DNA of 64,000 bases from Bacteroidota bacterium (GTDB lineage: Bacteria; Bacteroidota; Bacteroidia; Chitinophagales; Chitinophagaceae): positions 62,001 to 126,000 of the forward strand of contig CANGQJ010000003.1 of NCBI GenBank assembly GCA_947456625.1, written 5' to 3'. The position numbers were made by a program, and so were the translations under genes. Below, piece by piece: positions 31,477-41,461 of the stretch (positions within the stretch are counted from its first letter, which is position 1; every line of letters begins with the position of its first letter). The notes beneath the pieces were generated by a model. It did no database searches, was not told the origin of the DNA, and was given only the letters and a program-made list of their open reading frames with translations.

Positions 31477-32739
31477 CTAAAACAATAAACTAATAAGTCC
31501 AACTCCAATTACACTTAAGACCAACCAGTGCGTGGCTATTTTTTTTGTGTATAATAAGTAGGTGCATATTGCTAAAATGCTTGCATTGATAAAAATATTA
31601 GCAGCACTTGCCACTTGAATAGATTGCAATAAGTCCTTACACAAATAAAAACTTGCCCCTAGCATAATACCTACTACTGCTGCATGTATCCCTTCCAATG
31701 ACCTATAAACAATTGCATGTTGTTTTAAATTTTGCCACAGCGGAAATGAAAAAAGAACAATAAAAAAACTAGGCAAAAAAGCACCCAGCACCGCAACTAA
31801 TGCGCCTATGACTTGCCAATGCATGCCACTATTTTTTATAGCAACGGCTCCGGTATAGCTTGTAATAGACCACACAGGTCCAGGAAGTACTCTACTAATT
31901 CCAACACCTGTTAAAAAAGTTTCGCTTGAAATTTTAATTACATCTCTTTTACTTGCAATTACTTTATTTGACAATGGCCTAGTTACATATTGTTCATACA
32001 TTAAAGGAATTAGAACATCACCTCCCCCAAAAACAAAAGTACCAAACCTATAATTTGTTTCAATTAAATTAAAAATTTTCTGATGTGCCCAATTATTTTT
32101 TGTTGCTTTTTCTGACAAAAATCCTGCTGTGATAAAAAGTGTTATAAATAGTAAGAGCGTGCTATAATTAATTTTTATTTTTTGAACAGCAATGGTCGGG
32201 ATTCTTTTTTTACTAAAATTGGTGGCAATACCAGCAAGTATAATTAAAATAGGAATAGTCCATGGTGATTTAAATGCAATCACAATTGAAATGCAAGTGC
32301 CAAAAAAAATAAATTTAGTAATGGTATTGTTAATTGCTTTTCTGTACAGTACTATGGTTGCACTTATTATAAAAGCAATGGACATAGGTTTTAAATAAAC
32401 CAAACTTTTTAAAAAAACTGGGTAAATATTATTTGAAAATAAAATACCAATAATAGCCATAATAGTACATGCCGGGAGCAACCATACAAAAAGAGTTAAG
32501 GTAGCTAAAGTATATCCTCCTATTTTATACCCTATTAGAATTAAAGTTTGCGTGGAGGTAGCACCAGGAAGTAATTGACACAATGCGTTGTATTCTAATA
32601 GTTCATCGGATGTTAAATCCTTTCTGTCTTCAACAAATCTGGATTGCATTAAACTTAAATGTACCTGAGGCCCTCCAAAGGCAGATAGACTATGGTATAA
32701 AACAGCTTTTAAAAATGATATGTATCTTAATAGTTTCAT
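31477..32739 (-). CDS. chrA: Chromate transporter (ChrA, two-domain)
   Basis: FGGPQVHLSLMQ..., LCQLLPGATSTQTLILIGYKIGG, FGGGDVLIPLM. Confidence 0.9.
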   Translation of the reverse strand: MKLLRYISFLKAVLYHSLSAFGGPQVHLSLMQSRFVEDRKDLTSDELLEYNALCQLLPGATSTQTLILIGYKIGGYTLATLTLFVWLLPACTIMAIIGILFSNNIYPVFLKSLVYLKPMSIAFIISATIVLYRKAINNTITKFIFFGTCISIVIAFKSPWTIPILIILAGIATNFSKKRIPTIAVQKIKINYSTLLLFITLFITAGFLSEKATKNNWAHQKIFNLIETNYRFGTFVFGGGDVLIPLMYEQYVTRPLSNKVIASKRDVIKISSETFLTGVGISRVLPGPVWSITSYTGAVAIKNSGMHWQVIGALVAVLGAFLPSFFIVLFSFPLWQNLKQHAIVYRSLEGIHAAVVGIMLGASFYLCKDLLQSIQVASAANIFINASILAICTYLLYTKKIATHWLVLSVIGVGLISLLF

Positions 32740-32823
32740 GTAGGATTATACCCTAAAATTAAAATATTTTAAGCACTTTAATACCTGTCATCCAATTTAA
32801 AGCAGCGGGGACTAATTATTTTA

Positions 32824-32831
32824 TAACTTTG
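32824..32831 (+). promoter_or_regulatory. Putative -7 box TAACTTTG upstream of DUF3089 gene
   Basis: TAnnTTTG match about 20 nt upstream of ATG. Confidence 0.4.
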
Positions 32832-32850
32832 TACTTTAAAAATTTGATTT

Positions 32851-33909
32851 ATGGTGCGTTATTTCATTTCTTTTGTCCTGCTCATTATAATTGCAGGTTG
32901 CGCTCAAAGTAACTATTCTAAATATGCCCCTATATATGACAGAGATACCTTAGCCGATATTCCGGATTATAGCAAATTGGAATATTGGGCTGCGCATCCA
33001 AATAAAAGAAACCCTTCGGACAGCATACCTCATGATATTAAAACAAGTGTTGCTAGTACAAAGGATGTAGATGTATTTTTTCTTTATCCAACAAGCTATT
33101 TGGATAGGACTATGCCCTATGGATGGTCTGCCCCATTAAAAGAAAATAAAATAAATATCTATACCGATTTTTCTGCCATTTTATATCAAGCAAGTGTGTT
33201 TAACGAAGTGGGTAAAATTTATGCGCCAAGATATAGACAAGCAAATATAATGGCTTATTATCCTGTCACTAGCGAGGATACCACTAAAGCATTGGCCGCT
33301 TTTGATTTAGCATACCAAGATGTTAAAAATGCATTTGAATACTATTTAAGTCATTTCAATAATGGAAGACCTATTATTATTGCATCGCATAGTCAAGGTT
33401 CTACGCATAGTATTAGATTATTAAAAGAATATTTTGATGGAAAACCACTTGCCAAACAATTGGTTGCAGCATATGTAGTAGGCATGGCTATTAATCCTGC
33501 TAATTATACTTCTCTAAAAGCATGCGAAAAACCAAATGAAACAGGATGCATTTGTGCATGGAGAACATTTATGGAAGGATTCCAAGAGCCATTTGTAGAT
33601 AAGGAAAATTTTAATTCCATTGTAACCAACCCGCTTTCCTGGGACAATCAAAATGTTAAAATTAGTAGGGACCAAAATCCTGGATCTCTTTTGTATAATT
33701 TTAATAAAATCTCTCCACAAGTTGCAGGTGCAATAAATCACAACGGCGTTTTGTGGACACCTAAGCCACACTTTTTTGGGAATTTTTTAATTAAGACTAA
33801 GAACTATCATATTGCGGACTATAATTTGTATTATGTTAGTATCCGAAAAAATGCAGCGCTTCGCGTTAATAATTATTTTGAAAAGCAAAAAGGAAATTAT
33901 ACCAATTAA
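32851..33909 (+). CDS. DUF3089 family lipoprotein (alpha/beta hydrolase-like)
   Basis: VDVFFLYPTSYLD, PIIIASHSQGSTHSIRLLKEYFDG, CICAWRTFMEG. Confidence 0.85.
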   Translation: MVRYFISFVLLIIIAGCAQSNYSKYAPIYDRDTLADIPDYSKLEYWAAHPNKRNPSDSIPHDIKTSVASTKDVDVFFLYPTSYLDRTMPYGWSAPLKENKINIYTDFSAILYQASVFNEVGKIYAPRYRQANIMAYYPVTSEDTTKALAAFDLAYQDVKNAFEYYLSHFNNGRPIIIASHSQGSTHSIRLLKEYFDGKPLAKQLVAAYVVGMAINPANYTSLKACEKPNETGCICAWRTFMEGFQEPFVDKENFNSIVTNPLSWDNQNVKISRDQNPGSLLYNFNKISPQVAGAINHNGVLWTPKPHFFGNFLIKTKNYHIADYNLYYVSIRKNAALRVNNYFEKQKGNYTN

Positions 33910-36164
33910 TTACCCACCACACTTAAAAATTTAATGCGCATTATTTTTAATTGCTCCCAAGTGTAATCGTTCTCGCTTAATTCTTCCTGTGCTATTTGCA
34001 AAGAAGAGGTTTCGCAGTTTTTAAAATATTCCAAAATTTCTTCTTGGTCATATTCATCTAACCATTCGTCAATAGCGTAGTCTAAATTTAATTTTGTGCC
34101 ACTTGCGGCAATGGTTTCCATTTCCTCAAGCAATTCATCCAATCGTAAATCTTTATTTTTTGCAATAGTTTCTATTGGAATTTTTTTGTCAACATTTTGT
34201 ATGATGTAAATTTTATTACTGGATTTATTTGCAACCGATTTCATTACAAAATCATCGGGCTTTTCAATATTATTTTCAGTAACATACTTATCAATCAATT
34301 CTACAAAGGGTTTGCCATACTTAATGGATTTACCTTTACTAACCCCTTGGCATCTTTCCAATTCCTCAAGTGTTGTTGGATATAATGTAGCCATATCCTG
34401 TAAAGAGGTTTCTAAGAAAATGACAAAAGGCGGTAGCTTTCTTTTTTTAGCCTCCACTTGACGCATTTCCTTAAGCATTTCAAACAAAGGTTCGTCGGTG
34501 GTAGCTGTGCCTGATGCTCCAGTTTCTGTTTCATCATCGTCGGCATTGGCATCATCAAAAACCTGGTTTAATACAATTTTAAAGCTAGTAGGTTTTTTCA
34601 GAAATTTTTGTCCGTTACTGGTTAATTTAAGTAAACCGTATTCCTCAATGTCTTTCTCTATCATTTTTTCAAGCATGGCTTGACGTACTAAACTATTCCA
34701 AAATAAATTGTCTTGGTCTTTCCCAATTCCAAATACCGATAGTTTTTCATGACGGTATAAACCAATTTGAGGCGTAAAGGCACCCATTAATATTTGTACC
34801 ACATAGTCCGCAGCAAATCTTTCATCTAGTGCTTGAATTACTTGTAATAATTTTACAAGTTGTGGTTTTGCTTCAATTTTTTCTTTTGGCTGTAAACAGT
34901 TATCGCAATTGCCACAATTTTTATCCGGCCATGGTTCCCCAAAATAATGCAATAAACTACGGCGCCTACAAACACCACTCTCGGCAAACGCAACCGTCTC
35001 GTCAATTAATTGTGCGCCAACTTCTCGTTCACTTAAAGGCTTATCTCTTAAAAAATGTTCTAGTTTTGAAACATCGGCATGTGAGTAATATAAAATACAA
35101 TTGCCCTCTAATCCATCTCGGCCAGCCCTTCCGGTTTCTTGATAATAATTTTCAATAGACTTTGGAATGTTATAATGGATTACAAAACGAATATCAGGTT
35201 TATCAATGCCCATTCCAAATGCAATGGTCGCAACAATAACTTGAACATCCTCATTTAAAAATTGATCTTGTCTGTCGGCCCTTAATTTTTGATCTAATCC
35301 TGCGTGGTATGCAACTGCTTTAATATTATTTGCAATGAGTAAATCCGCTAGCTCTTCGGTGGTTTTTCTGTTAAGTGTGTAAATAATACCACTCTTACCT
35401 TTATGTCCACTTATATATTTTACAATACTTTTTACAGTTAACTCCTTTTTTACTTTAGGTTGTACCTCGTAATATAAATTAGCCCTGTTGAAAGAAGATA
35501 TTAAAACCTCGGGATCACGTAATGCTAAATTTTTAACAATATCAGATTGAACCTTAGGTGTTGCTGTAGCTGTTAAGGCTATAATTGGCACTTCGTTATT
35601 TATTTCCTCCATCATTTCCTTAAGCCTGCGATACTCGGGCCTAAAATCATGACCCCACTCCGAAATACAATGGGCCTCGTCCACAGCAAAAAATGAAATC
35701 TTTAAGTCGCTAAAAAAATCTAAATTTTCTTGCTTAGTAAGTGTCTCTGGGGCCACATATAAAAGCTTGGTTTTGCCAGATAATAAATCCGATTTTACCT
35801 CTTTTATTTGACCTTTATTTAAGGAAGAATTTAAAAAATGTGCTACATCATCCTTTTCGCTATACCCTCTTACCAAATCCACCTGGTTTTTCATTAAAGC
35901 AATTAAAGGGGAAACCACAATGGCGCAGCCGGGTAGCATTAAAGCTGGTAATTGATAACATAAACTCTTGCCACCACCCGTTGGCATAATAACAAAAGTG
36001 TCCTTCCCACTTAATAAAGATAAAATAGCTTTTTCCTGGGTGCCCTTAAACTCCTTAAAGCCAAAATGTTGCTCTAAAGCAGCCACAATATGTTCCTTAC
36101 CCAATCCTTGGGGATTTGAGTTGGAATTAGAGGCAGGTTTGGGTGTTTTTTTGGCTTTTGGCAT
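33906..36164 (-). CDS. recQ: ATP-dependent DNA helicase RecQ
   Basis: MPTGGGKSLCYQLPAL, DEAHCISEWGHDFRPEYR, CGNCDNC zinc motif, HRDC-like C-terminal region. Confidence 0.95.
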   Translation of the reverse strand: MPKAKKTPKPASNSNSNPQGLGKEHIVAALEQHFGFKEFKGTQEKAILSLLSGKDTFVIMPTGGGKSLCYQLPALMLPGCAIVVSPLIALMKNQVDLVRGYSEKDDVAHFLNSSLNKGQIKEVKSDLLSGKTKLLYVAPETLTKQENLDFFSDLKISFFAVDEAHCISEWGHDFRPEYRRLKEMMEEINNEVPIIALTATATPKVQSDIVKNLALRDPEVLISSFNRANLYYEVQPKVKKELTVKSIVKYISGHKGKSGIIYTLNRKTTEELADLLIANNIKAVAYHAGLDQKLRADRQDQFLNEDVQVIVATIAFGMGIDKPDIRFVIHYNIPKSIENYYQETGRAGRDGLEGNCILYYSHADVSKLEHFLRDKPLSEREVGAQLIDETVAFAESGVCRRRSLLHYFGEPWPDKNCGNCDNCLQPKEKIEAKPQLVKLLQVIQALDERFAADYVVQILMGAFTPQIGLYRHEKLSVFGIGKDQDNLFWNSLVRQAMLEKMIEKDIEEYGLLKLTSNGQKFLKKPTSFKIVLNQVFDDANADDDETETGASGTATTDEPLFEMLKEMRQVEAKKRKLPPFVIFLETSLQDMATLYPTTLEELERCQGVSKGKSIKYGKPFVELIDKYVTENNIEKPDDFVMKSVANKSSNKIYIIQNVDKKIPIETIAKNKDLRLDELLEEMETIAASGTKLNLDYAIDEWLDEYDQEEILEYFKNCETSSLQIAQEELSENDYTWEQLKIMRIKFLSVVGN

Positions 36165-36316
36165 TTATAAATATCTTGAAATCAACGTTTTCGGTAAAAT
36201 TGGACTAATAAGTTAACGAATTTATTGCAAGAATTGTTCATTCCAATATGGAATTTAAAGAAAAAGCTTTTTTTTAAGGTTTTCTTTTAAATAGGTTAAT
36301 AAAGTATATGAAACGT

Positions 36317-36324
36317 TAACTTTG
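36317..36324 (+). promoter_or_regulatory. Putative -7 box TAACTTTG upstream of kpsF/gutQ-like gene
   Basis: TAnnTTTG match about 18 nt upstream of ATG. Confidence 0.4.
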
Positions 36325-36341
36325 CCAATCGTTAAAAGCTT

Positions 36342-37304
36342 ATGACAAATAGCATTAAGTCCATCGCAATTAGAACACTTGAAATTGAAATTGACGCAAT
36401 TAAAAACTTGTCGAATTTTGTAGATAATTCATTTGAGCAAGCCATTATCGCAATTCATGAATCAAAAGGAAGGCTAATTGTTAGTGGCATTGGCAAAAGC
36501 GCCATCATTGCTCAAAAAATAGTTGCAACTTGTAACTCTACTGGAACCCCGTCTATTTTTTTACATGCTGCCGAAGCCATTCATGGCGACTCGGGCATGA
36601 TTACTCCCAATGATATAATCTTAGTTATTAGTAAAAGCGGTGAAAGTCCAGAAATAAAAAATTTAGTGGCCCTAGTTAAAAGTTTTGGAAATATTTTAAT
36701 TGGCATGGTAGGCAACACGCAAAGTTATTTAGCAACTGCTTCCAACTTTGTTTTAAATACTACAGTTAACAAAGAAGCTTGCTTAAATAATTTGGCTCCA
36801 ACTTCCTCCACAACAGCACAAATAGTTATGGGCGATTTAGTTGCCATGTGTTTAATGGAGCTAAATAATTTTAATGCTAGCAACTTTGCCAAATTTCACC
36901 CTGGTGGAAATTTAGGAAAACGATTAACCTTAACAGTTGAACAAATTGCAAATACAAATAATAAGCCATTTGTTAATGCAAATACAAGTTTAAAGGAAGT
37001 GATTTTAACTATTTCAAAAAACAGGTTAGGCGCTACAGCAGTGGTAGACGATCAAAATAATGTACAAGGTATTATTACCGACGGAGATATTAGAAGAATG
37101 CTTGAGAAGCATAATAGTATACAAGACTTAAATGCTAGCGACATTTATCATCAATCACCAATTACCATTTCCCCAAACAATTTAGCAGTAGGCGCTTTGG
37201 AGCTTATGGAGCAAAAGGATATTAGTCAAATTATTGTTGCTGAAAATAATAAGTATGTTGGTATTATACACATACATGACTTAATGAAAGAGGGCATTTT
37301 ATAA
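36342..37304 (+). CDS. kdsD: KpsF/GutQ family arabinose-5-phosphate isomerase (SIS + CBS)
   Basis: SGIGKSAIIAQKIVATCNSTGTPSIFLHAAEAIHGDSGMI, FHPGGNLGKRL. Confidence 0.94.
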   Translation: MTNSIKSIAIRTLEIEIDAIKNLSNFVDNSFEQAIIAIHESKGRLIVSGIGKSAIIAQKIVATCNSTGTPSIFLHAAEAIHGDSGMITPNDIILVISKSGESPEIKNLVALVKSFGNILIGMVGNTQSYLATASNFVLNTTVNKEACLNNLAPTSSTTAQIVMGDLVAMCLMELNNFNASNFAKFHPGGNLGKRLTLTVEQIANTNNKPFVNANTSLKEVILTISKNRLGATAVVDDQNNVQGIITDGDIRRMLEKHNSIQDLNASDIYHQSPITISPNNLAVGALELMEQKDISQIIVAENNKYVGIIHIHDLMKEGIL

Positions 37305-37321
37305 AATAAATAAATTAAGGG

Positions 37322-38407
37322 ATGAATAATAAACATCACTATGTAGCAATAATGGCAGGTGGGATAGGAAGCAGATTTTGGCCTATGAGCAGAACTGCTT
37401 ATCCAAAACAATTTTTAGATGTTCTAAACACAGGCAAAACATTAATTCAGTGGACCTTTGATCGTTATGAAAAATTTATTCCTAAAGAAAATATTTTTAT
37501 TGTAACTTCTGAAGAGTATGTAGACATTGTAAAAAAACAACTGCCTACCCTGCCAGTAGAAAATATTTTAGCCGAACCAAGTAAAAAAAATACAGCCCCT
37601 TGTATTGCGTATATCTCTTTTAAATTAGCTCAAAAGGATCCTGAAGCTAACTTAATTGTAGCCCCTAGCGACCACTTAATTTTAGAAGAAACTAAATTTC
37701 AAAATATAGTAGAGCGTGCATTAGATTTTGTTTCAAACATCAAATCATTGGTAACACTTGGCATAAAACCTTCTCATCCTAATACTGGATATGGTTATAT
37801 TCAATATGAAGGTTTGGAAGTGGCCAGTGGGGTTTATAAAGTTAAAACCTTTACAGAAAAGCCAACTTTAGAAATAGCAAAAACGTTTATTGAAAGCGGA
37901 GACTTCCTTTGGAATGCAGGTATTTTTGCCTGGAAAGTAAGTACCATTTTAGCAGCTTTTGAAAAACTGCAACCCGAAATGTATGAACTTTTTGAAAATG
38001 AAAAAGAAAACTTTAATACCGAGAACGAAAAACAAGCAATACAAAAAATATATCCGCAGTGTACTAATATTTCTATAGACATTGCTATAATGGAAAAGGC
38101 AGAAAATGTATATGTATTGCCTTCCGAGTTTGGCTGGAGCGACTTAGGCACTTGGAACAGTGCTTATGATAATATGGAAAAGGATTATTTAAGTAATGCA
38201 GTAGCCTCGGACAATGTAGTTGTTATTGATGCTACAAAATGTATGATTAATGCCCCCAAAGATAAATTAGTAGTGGTGCAAGGTTTAGACGATTTTATTG
38301 TAGTGGACACTAAGGATGTATTACTCATATGCAGTAAAGAAAAAGAGCAGTCTATAAAAGAATATGTTGCCGAAGTAAAACGCAATAAAGGCGATAAATA
38401 TATTTAA
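37322..38407 (+). CDS. manC: Mannose-1-phosphate guanylyltransferase
   Basis: MAGGIGSRFWPMSRTAYPKQFLDVL, VAPSDHLI, PSEFGWSDLGTW. Confidence 0.94.
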   Translation: MNNKHHYVAIMAGGIGSRFWPMSRTAYPKQFLDVLNTGKTLIQWTFDRYEKFIPKENIFIVTSEEYVDIVKKQLPTLPVENILAEPSKKNTAPCIAYISFKLAQKDPEANLIVAPSDHLILEETKFQNIVERALDFVSNIKSLVTLGIKPSHPNTGYGYIQYEGLEVASGVYKVKTFTEKPTLEIAKTFIESGDFLWNAGIFAWKVSTILAAFEKLQPEMYELFENEKENFNTENEKQAIQKIYPQCTNISIDIAIMEKAENVYVLPSEFGWSDLGTWNSAYDNMEKDYLSNAVASDNVVVIDATKCMINAPKDKLVVVQGLDDFIVVDTKDVLLICSKEKEQSIKEYVAEVKRNKGDKYI

Positions 38408-38421
38408 CCACACCCCATACT

Positions 38422-39486
38422 ATGGCAACAATTATAACCGGAACTGGTAGCTATATTCCTAGCATTGTAAAAACCAATAAGGATTTTATTGACAACAGCT
38501 TTTATGCAGAAAACGGTGTACTTATTGAAACGCCCAATGCAGAGATTGTTGAAAAATTTAAAGACATCACTGGTATTTATGAAAGAAGATACGCTAGCGA
38601 AAATATGAATACATCCGAGATGGCAACTGAGGCTTCAAAATTAGCTATTAAAGATGCAGGCATAGATCCTGAAACCATTGATCAAATTATTGTTGCACAC
38701 AATTTTGGAAACGTTTTACCAGGAACCATTCAAACCGATACCATTCCTGCAATTGCATCGCGTGTAAAAAATCAATTAGGCATATACAATCCAAATTGTG
38801 TTGCTTATGATATTTTATTTGGTTGTCCAGGTTGGATACAAGGTGTAATACAAGCCGACGCATTTATAAAATCTGGAATGGCAAAACGTTGTTTGGTCAT
38901 TGGTGCCGAAACACTAAGCCGTGTAGTAGACCCACACGATAGAGACAGTATGATTTTTAGTGATGGTGCAGGTGCATGTATTGTGGAAGGTGATGATACA
39001 ACCACAAGTGGCATTTTAGCTTCTAGTGTTCAAAGTCATTGTAACGACGAAACTTATTTTTTATATTTAGGAAAGTCCTATCATCCAGAAGGTGAGGAAG
39101 AAACTAGGTATATAAAAATGAAAGGGCGTAAAGTTTATGAATACGCTATCAAAAATGTACCAATTGCTATGAAGCAATGTATAGAAAAAGCAGGCGTAGA
39201 CATTAAGGACGTTAAAAAGTTTTTTTTACATCAAGCCAATGAAAAAATGGATGAGGGCTTTATAAAAGCATTGTTTAAATTATACGGTACCAGAGAAGTG
39301 CCAGAAAATATTATGCCAATGAGCATTCATGATCTTGGCAATAGTTCGGTTGCTACCATTCCAACTTTATACGATATGGTAAAGCATGGCAAATATCCTG
39401 AGCATACTTTAAATAAAGGTGATATTGTTATTTTTGCTTCCGTAGGCGCTGGTATGAACATCAATGCCATTTGCTACAGAGTTTAA
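38422..39486 (+). CDS. 3-oxoacyl-ACP synthase III (FabH-like) family protein
   Basis: Active-site context FGCPGWIQG, FFLHQANEKMDEG, DLGNSSVATIPT. Confidence 0.9.
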   Translation: MATIITGTGSYIPSIVKTNKDFIDNSFYAENGVLIETPNAEIVEKFKDITGIYERRYASENMNTSEMATEASKLAIKDAGIDPETIDQIIVAHNFGNVLPGTIQTDTIPAIASRVKNQLGIYNPNCVAYDILFGCPGWIQGVIQADAFIKSGMAKRCLVIGAETLSRVVDPHDRDSMIFSDGAGACIVEGDDTTTSGILASSVQSHCNDETYFLYLGKSYHPEGEEETRYIKMKGRKVYEYAIKNVPIAMKQCIEKAGVDIKDVKKFFLHQANEKMDEGFIKALFKLYGTREVPENIMPMSIHDLGNSSVATIPTLYDMVKHGKYPEHTLNKGDIVIFASVGAGMNINAICYRV

Positions 39487-39511
39487 CTAGTTAACTTTAC
39501 ATCATATTAAT

Positions 39512-39538
39512 AAAAAAGGAGCTAATAGCTCCTTTTTT
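39512..39538. terminator. Bidirectional terminator between fabH-like and purF-like genes
   Basis: aaaaaaggagct-aat-agctcctttttt. Confidence 0.9.
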
Positions 39539-39539
39539 A

Positions 39540-41387
39540 TTAATATCCGCGAACATTATTTCCTTCTATATAATTCACAAAGGCTTTATTACAAACTCTA
39601 TTTCCTCCTGGTGTTGGATAGTTGCCTGTAAAGTACCAGTCGCCTGTATTGGTTGGACAACATTCATGTAAGTCCTCAATGGTTTGATATATTACTTCCA
39701 CAGGAATATTTACATTTGGCGGCGTAATAAGTTGTGCAATTTTATCTGAAATCTCCTCGGGTGTGAAAGGCTTATATAATTGCCTTACTACATTCTCGGT
39801 ATGTAAATTAGTACTTGCTTCTAATTCCTTAATTCTTTGGTAGGTTTGGTCTATAATATTTTGCATGCCTCTTTCCTCTAATAAGGCTATAGCTGCTTTA
39901 AAAGCAATAAAATCGCCCATCTTACTCATATCAATACCGTAACAATCGGGATATCTAATTTGTGGGGCCGAGGATACTACAATAATTTTTTTAGGCGATA
40001 AACGAGATAACATTCTTATGATACTTTCACGAAGTGTGGTGCCTCTTACAATACTATCGTCTATCACAACTAAAGTATCCTCGTCTTTTTTTACAGTACC
40101 ATAAGTAATATCATAAACGTGTTGTACCATTTCGTTTCGGTTGGCATCCTCTGTTATAAAGGTTCTAAGCTTAACATCTTTTATAGCAATTTTTTCCTGA
40201 CGAATTTTTCGGTTTACCATTTCTTCCAATCGCTCTGCATCTACCTCTTTACCCCAACTTAAAATACGCTCTACTTTAATTTTATTTAAGTACTGCTCCA
40301 TGCCTTTTACTAAACCATAAAATGCAACTTCCGCGGTATTAGGGATATACGAGAAAATGGTGTTTTTTAAATCCTTCTCTATTCGGTCAAGTACAATTTT
40401 ACTTAAATGATTTCCTAAAGCAATACGCTCACGGTATATTTTTTCATCACTGCCGCGTGAAAAATAAATACGCTCAAAGGAACAGGCTCTTCTTTCTTTA
40501 GGTTCAACAATTTGCTCAATTTTATAATCTCCTTTATCATCTACAATAAGCGCAGTTCCTGGCATTAATTCCAAAACTTCGTTTTCACCTACATTAAAAG
40601 TAGTTCTAATAGAAGCTCTTTCGCTAGCAGCAACAATTACTTCGCCGTCAATATAATAATATGCTGGACGAATACCGTTGGCGTCACGCATAATAAAACT
40701 ATATCCATTGCCAATTAATCCGCCAATAGTAAAACCACCGTCAAATAAAGGAACGGCTTGTTTTAAAACATTTACAATATTGGGGGCATTGGGATTAAGC
40801 GCTTCCTCCTTTACTAAAAAATGATGAATCACTTCCATCATAGCTGCTAGGTCACTTTGCTTTTCAAAAGGACCTGGATCAAAACCAATTTGCTGAAATA
40901 GTTCGTCGGTATTTACTAAATTAAAATTACCAGCTAAAGCAATATTTTTTCCTGGCACTAAATCCTTTTTGATAAAGGGATGACAAAACTCTACATTGTT
41001 TTTCCCTTGTGTACCATAACGCAAATGACCTAATAAAATCTCACCCATAAAATGCAAATGTCCTTTCATTAATCCTGGGTGTTTGCTAATATCGGGTTGG
41101 AACTTTTCAAGCTCTTGTATTTCTAAACCTATTTTATAAAATAAATCTGCAATAGGTTGAGGGGCATTACTTCGTTGTCGGTATAAAAAAGGATTACCTG
41201 CTTCTATGTCTAATTTTAAGGTAGCAAGTCCTGCACCATCTTGACCACGATTGTGCTGTTTTTCCATGAGCAGGTAAAGCTTATTAAGACCGTAGGTAAC
41301 CGTCCCTCTTTTTTGTAAGTAATAAGAGAAAGGTTTTCTTAATCGAATGTAAGCAAGGCCACATTCGTGCTTTATTTCGTCGCTCAT
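39540..41387 (-). CDS. Amidophosphoribosyltransferase (PurF-like, class II glutaminase + PRTase)
   Basis: HECGLAYIRLRK, HNRGQDGAGLATLK, GHLRYGTQG, VVIDDSIVRGTTLRE. Confidence 0.9.
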   Translation of the reverse strand: MSDEIKHECGLAYIRLRKPFSYYLQKRGTVTYGLNKLYLLMEKQHNRGQDGAGLATLKLDIEAGNPFLYRQRSNAPQPIADLFYKIGLEIQELEKFQPDISKHPGLMKGHLHFMGEILLGHLRYGTQGKNNVEFCHPFIKKDLVPGKNIALAGNFNLVNTDELFQQIGFDPGPFEKQSDLAAMMEVIHHFLVKEEALNPNAPNIVNVLKQAVPLFDGGFTIGGLIGNGYSFIMRDANGIRPAYYYIDGEVIVAASERASIRTTFNVGENEVLELMPGTALIVDDKGDYKIEQIVEPKERRACSFERIYFSRGSDEKIYRERIALGNHLSKIVLDRIEKDLKNTIFSYIPNTAEVAFYGLVKGMEQYLNKIKVERILSWGKEVDAERLEEMVNRKIRQEKIAIKDVKLRTFITEDANRNEMVQHVYDITYGTVKKDEDTLVVIDDSIVRGTTLRESIIRMLSRLSPKKIIVVSSAPQIRYPDCYGIDMSKMGDFIAFKAAIALLEERGMQNIIDQTYQRIKELEASTNLHTENVVRQLYKPFTPEEISDKIAQLITPPNVNIPVEVIYQTIEDLHECCPTNTGDWYFTGNYPTPGGNRVCNKAFVNYIEGNNVRGY

Positions 41388-41406
41388 GATGGTGTTTAAG
41401 GAGCCA

Positions 41407-41414
41407 CAAATTTA
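41407..41414 (-). promoter_or_regulatory. Putative -7 box TAAATTTG upstream of purF-like gene
   Basis: TAnnTTTG match about 20 nt upstream of the start codon. Confidence 0.4.
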
Positions 41415-41461
41415 CAATAGTTCCTTAATCTTATCTAGCAAGAAGCTAAAAAAATAAAAAA

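Noticed and set aside
31477-32739. Metal-resistance island including chrA and the ars genes
   Set aside because: chrA is about 19 kb from ars, with unrelated housekeeping genes between and no mobile-element hallmarks.
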